From Acanthosoma haemorrhoidale (lineage: Eukaryota > Arthropoda > Insecta > Hemiptera > Acanthosomatidae): DNA of 64,000 nt. A program made the position numbers and the translations under genes. Below are positions 50,528 through 62,500 of this stretch, piece by piece. Numbering within the stretch: position 1 is the stretch's first letter; each line of letters begins with the position of its first letter. Location: the NCBI GenBank assembly GCA_930367205.1, contig OV884015.1:38493288-38557287 (forward strand), read 5' to 3'. The notes below the pieces were generated by a model. It was not told the origin of the DNA, made no database searches, and saw only the letters and a program-made list of their open reading frames with translations.

Positions 50528-53500
50528 CTAATAAAAATACAAAAATTTCTGTTAATAAAACGTTATCCACTTAAATTTAAATAACAAGTACAATTCAATC
50601 TTATCTCCATAATTAATTATTTCCATGCTTTACATGTCTATGAAAATTGATAGTTTTCTGAAGCCAATTGTTTTTAAACTACAAATTTGGTACAAGATAA
50701 ATAGATTCCTAGATAGTATTGATATAATAGATCTTGCTAACTAAAATCTAAGCACTTGAGAATGACAGTATGAGCTCTCGAAAGGGTTTGGGTATTAAAA
50801 GTGCTTTAATTGTGGGTATGACACCTGAAGAACTGATTTTTTCTTTATACCTTTGTGTTTTCTTTAACTACCAACCTAAAACTTAATGAGAGTTAAATTT
50901 TATTAAAAGTAATAAAGCTAAATTGAACCCCAAGTTCTGAAAGGATATAACTGAGATATGCCAAAATTTTAATAAATAAATAACTACTTTATTTTGCAGT
51001 ACGCTGAAAATTTCCCACAAAACTGAGAAAGAAAACAAACATCTTAGTATCATTTTGCTGAGAAAGCTTCATCATTCAAAACCCTAATACATGCACTCAG
51101 AGCTGAAGTGAGTAAGACCTAAACTAAGGTTGAGGGAGGCCTAAGCTGGAATCGTTTTCAGTTATTTGAGTTTGGATTAATGGAGTTTGATACAAATTCA
51201 AACCAGAAGATTTTTAATTAATATCTTTATGTTTTATTTAAAATAAACATTTGATCAGTTAATACAAAAACATTGTAAGCTAACTTTCTAAAAAAAAAAA
51301 AAAAATAACAGACATGACTCAATTTCGCAAAAAAGTAAAGATTACTTGTTTTGATACTGATCACATCATTGGGAAGCATAGGTTAATATTAAATAAAGTC
51401 AAAAGGCCCTAAGCTAAAGCCTGTTTAGATGATTTGGTAGATAAGGCTCTTTTTAAAACTTCCCAAGTATATTTATAAAATTTACTGACTTGTACTACTG
51501 GCTGTATTTCGAGTATCCTCCTCCTGTGCCTTGTTTGGGTTTTGGTCAGCTTGAGAACTTTGTACTCCCAATCTGCTCTAGAGAGTTCAGTTAATTTCAC
51601 TACCTGATTAGAACTTGCTTGCTTATCTCCATGATGCCTTTTTTGTCTTGTTCCATTCTGCTCAAAAATAAATAACTCATTTAGTCGTTTTAAAAAATGT
51701 CTAACTTTACCTGAATATAACTCAAACTTATTGTAAGAAGGGGAATTAATTATTATAGCATAATCACTTTTAAACAAAGATAATTTAATCAGCAAAGGAA
51801 TGCTCATACTTACTTTATACTTCTTGAAACCTTTATGTCTCACTCCATTCCACCAAATGTGACTGGTTCCATTGGTCATACGCCTCTGCCTTCCAATTGT
51901 CTAAAAAATTTAATTTTAAATAAATCTAATCTATAAAACAAAAAAAATCTATGACAATGTGTAACGAAGGGCTCTACACCAGCTGAGATATTTCTATCAA
52001 ATTAAGTACAGATATAGTTTAGCACTTTCCATAAAACTAAGAAGGTAGAAGGGTTGACTTTTCACTTCCCCCAAAAATTATACCCAATCACTTCCTTTAA
52101 TATCTAGTTATTGTCACATTTACACCAATTTGTCATGAACTGTTTAGTTCCAGCTTCAATTTTTTCATAAATCATATTTTACACAAATCTTGCATGGAAA
52201 ACACCCAACAAGTATCAAAATAACTTTGTATATAATAAACCAGAATTAAAGGCAATATCCTGCTACAGTTAAAAATAATACAATCTAAAGTGATTAAGAT
52301 AGATCTAATTATACAAATGTGGGAGCTACCTTGCAGGAGAAACAGCCTTCTGTAGATATAACCTTATCTTGTGGAATATGAAACATCCCATGCTCCCCAA
52401 CGGAAGGGATAGTTGATATCCCAAAATTACTAACTGGATTAATAGTTGTAAGACAGTGACCCTGAAAATAAAGAATAATAATAGTTGATTCAATAATCTT
52501 ACTGTACTATATTATTTCCTTATAATTAAGGAATTATCCTTGTAATCAGTTATAAATTTTTGGTTAATTAATCAATCATTTCATCACCAAGAAGATCAGA
52601 GAAATTTCCAGTATTTGATGAGGGAGCAGGAAATAAGAGGATTCCTGTAGATAGCTTAGGGCTACAATTGATTTTTAGAGTTGCTTATTAGTTCAATTAG
52701 AAAAGTAATCATAGAAATTATTTATAGTGATTATATAAATGTATTTACTTGACCAATTTGCTGATATCCATTCGGGCAACCGCAGGTAAAGCCTGCTCCA
52801 TTTGTTTTTGGGGTGCACCCAAAAGAGCATGGATTCCCGTAACAGGCAGAGTTCATCTGAAATGTATACGAATTCAGTTATTAAATAATCTTGGTTGGAT
52901 TTGATCATTTATTTTGAATTTAAATTAATAATAAAATGATAGTAATTATAAACTTTTATCAGAAAATTTACATTGACTTCACATAAGATAAAAATAAACA
53001 TGTACAATATTAATAATTGTTAATATGGTATAAAGTTTATTAATCATAATTAATGGATATAAAGACAAAAAATTAGTTGTGCAATATCTCACAAATAAGG
53101 GTTTCGATGATCTTAGTATTTACTCTCTCTTGATTAATACCTTATGTTTTATTGAATTATTTTTATTGACAAACACATTCAAAAGGAGTTTCTTTAACAC
53201 ATCCCATTGAGTGATACTGTACATGGTAATTTGTAACCCCAGCTCAGTTGTTTTATTAAAATAATACTAAAAAAAATTGTCCTAAATCTGAATTTATGTT
53301 ATGTTTTTTGTAATTATACTCCATTAAACCCCCAACATAATATGCATATTCTTAATCAACATGGCGAGATCTTTGTAACTATGAGAATTTCTGATTATGG
53401 CCATGTCTGTTTTATGCAAATATTTAAAATAGTTAGGAGTGTAATATCTCAAAATTGAGGGTTTTGATGATCATACAAATTACACTCTTTTCATGGATTT

Positions 53501-56500
53501 CCTAAGTTTCACTGAATTATTATTGTTATTAACAAACTCGTTTAAAACCAGTTTCTCTAACATGCCCCAATGATTGATAATGTACGTAGTAATAACCACA
53601 CCTCAGTTGCTTTATTTAAATATTACCAAAAAAATTGTCCTTAATCTGATTTTATGTTTTTTGTAATTATACTCCACTAAACCCCCAACATTATACACAT
53701 ATTTTTAATCAACACCGCGGGATCTTTAATTTGATACTCTATAAAATATAGTAGGTAAAAAATTATTCATTTCATTAAACATTACTTAACAAACTGATTA
53801 ATGACACTTATTATTTTTCATAGGATTACATTTGTTTTTTACATCATGGGCAAATCAAATGTAACTACCATGCAAAACATCGTGCCTCACTCAATGCCAA
53901 AAAAATCACCAGTTGTGTTTAATGGCTTTGTGTGATGACTTTTAATGACTTTATGTAATTCATGTGACTATATATTCTCTTAGTGGTCTCATAACTTCTC
54001 TGAAGACTAGAAATTGCAAAAAAATTTTAAACCTGAATATGACGCAGTCAGGTTTAATTTTTCAGAAGGTCCCAAGTTTGAATCTCTGACCGGCCACAAT
54101 TTGTTTATTTTTGACTAGTAATTCACATTTATACCAGAGGGATTACATGCCATGACTAATAAACTGATAATTTATTTTTAGTATAGGTTCAATATTTTAT
54201 ATATATATATATAATCGCAGTTCAAATCTAACGAGGTCTTGAAAAAATTAATAGTATAAAATAAATTAAATAATGACTACATCATAGTCAGTTTTGAATT
54301 AATTGAAAATTAGTTTGGAAGAAATATCATAATTTTCAATGAGACCCATTAAGAGAATAGATGGTCACATGGTTGGGAAGCAGTACAGGATGATCTAGTC
54401 TGAATGGAAATCAGAAGGTCGAGGATTTGAATCCCAGCCCTGCCTCTATTTTTTATCCATGTCCTATATATTGTCAGTGTTTTCATGATCATGATTTCAT
54501 ACCTGCATGCACGACATTTGTGATTCATCATACTGTTGGCCGTCTGGGCAGGAGCACTGGTAACTCCCAATCGTGTTGATGCAGGTGGCTTCTCCGCAAG
54601 GGTCTTTCATGCACTCATTGTCATCAATGCATTTATTGTAATAGACATGCCGTATAAAACCTTCTGGGCAATTACATCTAAAGCTTCCGAGCATATTCTG
54701 AAAAAATAAATGATGATCATATACGGTGTTCTTAATGCAACTGAGCATGCATCATAAACTTTTAATATTCAGTTTTTCAGAGATTTTATAAGTCTATTTA
54801 AATTTTATAATTTAAACAATATTTTCTTAAATTTCACTAATATTTGTTTCATTAAATGATAAATTATTTTATAAACACAATTAAGTAATTCAGCATACTT
54901 ATGTATGTGTAAGTTTTCATATGTTATATCGATATACCCTGTAAACATGACTTTTGAGGAAACCAAAATAAGAAATTTTCTCTCATTATTTTGTCCTGAC
55001 TCCTCATTCTTTGTATTTTATAAATATGACTCGAATTTTACTGCAATACATTATGACAGAATAATACATCTGCTATTAGTTTCAATGATAATGGGTACAA
55101 CTAAATAATGGCTGTATGCAACACTAGCTACCGTTATCTCCCCAGGAGGCCTCGCTGCCAGTAAAGTCATCAATGTGGGTTTGTGAGCAGTGTGATGCAT
55201 GGGAGAGATTAGAGGATTGTGAGGTGACTTTGTGTGTTACTCTGTGGAGTTTCATGTGTTGTTGCCTGAAGGTCATGGATATAGAGGGTGTTTGTAGGTC
55301 ATGTAGAGTTCTGTTTGAAAAAAAACATGGGTGTATCGGTATAATGATTTTGTACTATGGATTGAGTAGCCTGCAAACTTTGGATATTTGATTTGGAAGC
55401 TGAATCCAAGATTTTTGCTGCATATTTCCATATTCTTATTATGGTTTATAGCAACACTTAGCACTGGTAAATATAAGCACATTTAAAACAATAGCAGTAA
55501 TATACATTCTCTAAGTATCTGAATATCATATGCATAAGTACTTAATACATGTAAAGTACTAATAACCACCTGAGGCAATTTTTACCTGACAACCGTGTTG
55601 ACATTTTGTGTCATCAGTACACTCATCCTCATCTTTGCAATAATTGCTGGCTTTGTCCAGTTTGTATCCTCTCGGACAGAGGCACCTATAACTTCCCAAT
55701 GTATTGACACATTTTCCTGGTGGGAGGCACACAGCTACTCCATTGGCACATTCATCAATATCTGTCAGTGCACAAAACAGTTTTTATCAGAAGGGATAAT
55801 AATAATATTAAAATGATTAATAGTAGGACATGAATAATTAGGGTTTTTTTTCAAAGCCATAAACCCTTATGTTTTTACTCATTAAAAAATAAAAGCTACC
55901 CCTTGAAAAATATAAATTATACAAAATTTATATTTAATATTATTAATTAATATTTTCTAAAATTTACTCATGGCGTTTTCAAAGTAAAGCCTATTTAGAA
56001 CAGGCTAAAACCTATTAGTACACCCTAAGTAAAACCTATTTAAATTTATAAATAAATCAATTTAACCTATAACAGGCTTAGCAATTATAACTTAACTTTT
56101 TTCAGAAGTTTATTAAGAAAAAAATCACTGATTATGTTAAATAAAAATTGAGTTTATATGAAATTAGTTTATATAACACTGTTGTATAGCTGTTTCTTTT
56201 AATGTACATTACCAAGACAATGGTCTCCTTCCTGCCTGTAACCGGCAGGACAGGAACAGCTGTAACTACCGACAGTATTGATGCAAATATGCTGGCAAGT
56301 GTGCTGTTTGGCCGCGCACTCGTCTACATCAAGGCAAGTTATGCCATCGGGAGCAAGCTTATACCCACTAGGACAAGAGCACCGGAAGCTTCCATCTGTA
56401 TTGTGGCAGTGAAATTTACAGGGGCTAGGTCTGTTGTAGCATTCGTTTACATCTGGAAAAGTAAAAAAAAAATATCATTGTACTTTTGCAATATATACTT

Positions 56501-59500
56501 ACTTTCATAATAATTAAGTTATGTATGTTATAAATTTCTTTGAAAATAAATACAAAATACATTATATTGCATCATAACAGGTAATGATGATTTCATTTTA
56601 ATGAACAATTAAATGTATCCCACCTCGACAACTGGTGCCCGTATAGTCCAACTTATATCCCTTATTACATAAGCATTTGTAAGAACCAATGCTGTTGATG
56701 CAACGACCATTTTTGCATAAATCTGGCAGTGTTTTACACTCGTCTATATCTGTTGGCATAATTAAATGTTAGCAGTTTAATATAAGCTCAGGATTTAAAT
56801 AAACAAGTTGAAAACTTTATGTTTCTCATGAGTGAATGATAATTTATTTTGATAAATGTTATTCATTCTATCAAGATTTACAGCTACTACCTTGGCCATC
56901 AATGCTGATCCCTGCTTCCATACATAAGGAGGTATAGTCTTGAGAATGAGAAGGTGGACACTGTTCACACATAGGGCCCCATGCAGCACCCATTGTACAG
57001 CAACAATCGGCACGGGTCACTTGTCTTTCACTCAACCCTGGTCCACAGCGACCATTTATTCGGGATCTATAGCAGTTTCCAACTCGTTCATCTGTCAAAA
57101 AATGTACATAATGTTTTATTTGTATGTGTGATATTTCACAATTAAAAAATCCAACATGCTTCTTGAATTAATCATTTATCTAAATGAATTTCATAATCAA
57201 GCACAATTTTTTAAGAGCATTGTCATGAAGGAAAAAATAAATTTGTGAGGAAAAAAACACACCTAGGCAGTTGGTTAAATCAGGGCTTAGCCTGAACCCA
57301 GGATAACATTCGCATTTATATCCACCTTCAGTATTTATGCAACGTCCATTTTCACAAATATTGGGATCAGTTGAGCATTCGTCCACATCCTGGCAGTCAT
57401 CAGAGAGACTAACCTGTTAATGAATATAAAAATCAATTAGAGACTAGTAACTGCTTATAAGTTTATAAATAGCCATATTTTTTTAATTGTAATATCTCTT
57501 TGAATAAGTTCTATATTTTAATTCAGATAAGTTTATTCATTATACAAAAGGATTACAAATATTTTTAATACAAACCTGTGAATAGCCTTCTGGGCATATA
57601 CAAATAAAAGACCCGATCAAATTTTTACATTCAAATTTGCAGTTATTCGCTGGCGTTGAGCATTCATCAACATCTGTCAACAAAATTTGTGTTTAAATTA
57701 AAAAAAAACAGTAAAACATATTTGCTATTTGCTAGTATATGAATATAATATGATATATGTAGATATGATAAAATCACAATAACATGAAAACCCTTTGACT
57801 GCAGTTGAATTAACTAAGGGATTTAGGCAATTTTTTTTTAAGTGATGGTTGCTAATGCATAATTTCAAAACAAGAATGGATTTAATGAGACTAACTTCAC
57901 AGCACTGTTTAGAAAATGTTTTCTATCACTGAGTTCATTTCATCATTAATCTCCTTTACCTTAGTGGCTATTTGTTAAAAAAAGAAAAACTTTTTATCAC
58001 AAGAAATAAACAACAGTAAAATTCAAAAATTGCATTGATCGTATGCATTCCTGGTGTTAATATTTAATGACATTTTCAAATTATACAAAGGAAAGCCTAA
58101 AAAAAACCTGAATAATAATCAATCAAATGTTTTGTATTATTTGTGCTTAATAATTTATAAAAATACAACTTTATTTTAAAAATCATATTAATCAATGTAC
58201 ATTAACTTTCATCATTTAAATAAATAAACAATTATGATATAATATATTGCACATCATTTCCATATGGATTCTTTACATTAGGAAGAAATAATTACAACTT
58301 CTATTTCTATCATGCTTACCAAATGAACTACCTATCATTCATCAGATATGAAACATTTTACATCGGTTATTAAATTTTTCTGGTTATAAAAAATATAAAT
58401 TTACCACGGCAGTGCCTTCCATCAGGAGCTAGTGTGTATCCATAAGGGCATATACACCTGAACGATCCTGGAACATTATGACATCGGAACGCACATTGGT
58501 TGCTCATTTCTTGGCATTCATTGATGTCTTCACATGTCTACAAAGAGAAGTAATTTAATTTAATTTCAAATATAAAATAGCTGACAATAGATCAAATGAG
58601 TTAGTTAAATGAGCAGAATATTTCAAAGAAGGATTCTGATGTTCTTACTGTTAATTATTCCATCTTCATTCATTTCTTAAGTTTTACTGAATTATTTTCA
58701 TCAATTTACCCATTAAAAAACAGTTATTATACCTCTTTTATAGGTACTTTACAAGGGAAATCATAAAGTACAGCTGATATAAATATTTTTAAAAAAGTTC
58801 AATTATTTTTATGTATTTATATTCCACAATACCCCCAACATATTCTGAAAGATCAAGTCAAGATCTTTAATATGATACTTAACACGACAGGAAAAAAATG
58901 TTGTAAAATAATTCTTTCATTAAACATTTATTATTAATGACACATTAATTGCCATAAGATTAATTTTATTTTCAGCACTAACATGGCATTCAATGGAACT
59001 ATCATTCAAAATAATAATAAAAACGAAAAATCAACAGTTGCCTTTAAGTTTCGAACTTGATTTTAATGACTGTCTTGTTACAGTTAAAAAGCAAAAAACA
59101 AAAATTATGTATTATTATTCAAGGCATGATTTTGTGTAATTATTATAAAAATATATAAACAAAAACTAAATATTACTAATCAAGGTGACAAGGTCTTGAT
59201 CTCCTATTTAATATGGTAGGAAAATATTTATTTTTTATTAGTGATTAATTAATTAACATCCCTAATTATGTTTTATGGAGTTGAAAACTATTTTTCATGC
59301 TATCGGGTTGTTAACTGGAATCTCAATAAATACTTTCAAGCTTATAGGTTAATTAGGGTACTCAAAATCACCTACTGACAGTTACACAGAAGAAAACAAG
59401 AGTTTCTCAATTTGCAAAAATTAATAAAACCCTAAAAATGTCTTTATAATATACCTGCATTGGACCAGGAGTAAATCCAAAATTACAACTGCATTCAAAG

Positions 59501-62500
59501 CTGCCTTCAATGTTAGTGCAGGTACCATTGCCACAAACATTTGTTGAATGCATGCATTCATTGTCATCTGAAAATTACAAACATAAGATATTTTTTTTAA
59601 ATAATCTCATCTCCCATATTTGAAGATGATTATAGCATATATGATTGTAGAGTTTTTCTGTCAAATTTGTTGTTTTACATTATTTAAAACACTCACCTAT
59701 ACAAGTTTTCCCAGTTGGATCTAGCACATAACCAGGAGGGCACTCGCACCTGAACGAACCATCCGTGTTGATGCAATCCCCTCCCATGCAAGCATTTGGC
59801 ATAATGGCGCATTCGTCCAAGTCTCGTCCGGTGTCTTCTCTGCCAGGGCCCTGAGGGCACAGCTGCAGAAACTCATCTGTTCATGAAATATACAAATTAC
59901 TAAAATCTGATGATCTGGTTATCTTCTTAAATTAAAGTTAACTCAGCGCTTGCTAAACATTATTTCAACTAAATAATTATAATAGCAATTGTTTAAAGAG
60001 AATGAATAGGGCCAGGATTTGACTTCAGGACCTTATGATTTCTTTATTTACTCTATACGCTTCTGAGATTTCAAGATTAAAGAATACCTGTTCCTTCTTC
60101 AGGACACGAAAGACAGTTGGTACCCCAGGCCATCCCCATAGAACAGCAACACTCCTTCATAGTTATAGATTTTGTTCTGGGGTCAGTACAATATCCTATT
60201 AAAAATGCAATTAATCGTACAAATAAGCTTGTTTTGTAATGATATGGTTTCAATTATTATTCAGAAACATTTTTCATTTTCCATTATAAATAATATGAGC
60301 CATGCTTACCTTGATCTAAAGAATCGTAACATAAATTTTTCCTCATGTCAATACACTTGATACCATTTGCTGATAGGATAAAACCCTCAGGGCAGTCGCA
60401 AATCATACCACCAATAGTATTATTGCAAATGCCTCCTTCACAGATCCCTTTCCTTTCAACACATTCATCAATATCTGTAAACAAAAAAAAAAATTGGATG
60501 GCAAATATTGATTAAATGATTATTTTAAAAAAATTACTCAGTATTTTCTACTTTATTGTTTATTTTTTTTACTAAATCTCCTCGCTCAGTGAAACTAAAA
60601 TATTTACAGAAAAAACCTAACAAACTAAGGATATTTATTGTCAGCTCTCGGAAATTTTTTTTTTAAATATCTTTAAGTTACTTTATGGTTTAAGTTACTC
60701 GGCCTTAAAACTGTTTATGGCCTGGGACTTGAGAAAGTTCATTGTTATCATATTAGTTTTCTTTTACTCTTGGTTATTGTATGTTAATCAAAGTTGTGGA
60801 ATACAACTTTAAAATTCAGATTAATTTGATAATTTAAGTGCTATCATAAAACCTGGCCAAGCAGAAGGAAGATGATTCCTTAACGAATGTGGCTACGACA
60901 GGCATCACTAGGCCACTCAGATGTACTTGCAAAACTTTTTATTAATTATATCCAATAAATGTTTAGTTGAACTGTAGCTATATTTATCTAACTAATCTAC
61001 AATTAAGTGATTTTCTTACCAACACAAGCCTTTCTATCGGGCGACAGTCTATAACCTGGAGGGCATGTGCAGATAAAGGAGCCGATTGTATTCTGGCAGC
61101 GTCCTGGGGGTCTGCATACATCCATCTATAACAGATTGCAAATTCTCTCATAAATATAGTTGAAGAAAAAAATTAAATTCTATCAATGGAATATGATTTT
61201 CTAGTAACATTCATTTCACTGAGAAAAAGAATAAAAACAATTTATTTTCCAAAGCAAGGATTTATGTCCATTATGATGTTGCGAATGAAGGGAACATCTC
61301 AATTAACATAATAGTGTGAATTCAGTTGCTTGGTAGTTATTAAAATCATTAGTCTCTTTCTACCCCGCCCCCCAGAGAGCTGGGAATCAAACCCAGGTTT
61401 CTGAAGTTAGTAGTCAGATGCAATTACTACTACACCATGAAGTACCTTTTACCCCACAACAAAAATTAATATTACTGAAAATTCGAGGTTGCCAAAGTTC
61501 TGCCTAAATCTCCCACAATGCACATATATAAGTCTATGTTGTCATGCATGCCTCTTATGTTATTCGAGGTGTACTGAATATGATTTAAAAATCTGTTTCC
61601 TATGTGAAAATGTTCTAAACAATCTTCTTAGCCTTCCTAGCTTTCACCTTGAATAACTCAATATCGTTTGTAATTTCATCATGTCAAGAAAAGCTTTTGT
61701 ATACTTTAAAATGAAATGGATGATTTTACTACTGAAAGGGCTGAATTAAGATGTAATGACTAACTAATGGGAGTGGTATAATTATAGTATACATAGGAAT
61801 TATAGAAATAAGTTTGTAGCCATCTTTGGATCTATAATTGGGCCCTCCCTTCATTTCATAAGGAAACGTATAAGAGCACTTAATATGATTACATTATATG
61901 TGATGAGCAATTACCCCTCCCAATTTTACTCTTATATTCAACACGGTAAATTACATACTACATTCTCAGTAAGGAACAATCAAGCTCAATAAATCTGACT
62001 CAGAAGAGACACTAGCTATTGCTATATAATATCACACTAATATTATTCCTTGAACTCACTTCAGCACACTCGTTTAGATCCCTGCAATGTTGCTGATCAA
62101 GTGCTAAAATGTACCCTTCAAAGCATTCGCATTTGAATGAACCAACCGCATTTCGGCACCTTCCATTCTTACAAAGATAAGGCATTGTATGACACTCATC
62201 AACATCTAGAAAAATCAAAATCTTTATCAAATGTAAATACTAACAATACATAATAACGATACATTTATAACCATAAACCATGTACATTTATAAATTTAAA
62301 TTTTAACTATCATACATTTATAAATTAAATGCAGTTATAATATTAAAATAGTATTATTACGTTACTCATTTATTTGTCACTATGTGTAATTGTTTTGGGG
62401 AATCCTTGCCCAGCTCCAGCCTATAAATATTGGTTGTACATATTAATTTGAGGATTTTTGGAGTTTTTAATACCAAGCTTACTCTATAGAAGACAGCACA

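Noticed and set aside
61358..61445. Functional tRNA gene
   Set aside because: Perfect T-arm but no closing acceptor stem and an imperfect anticodon arm.
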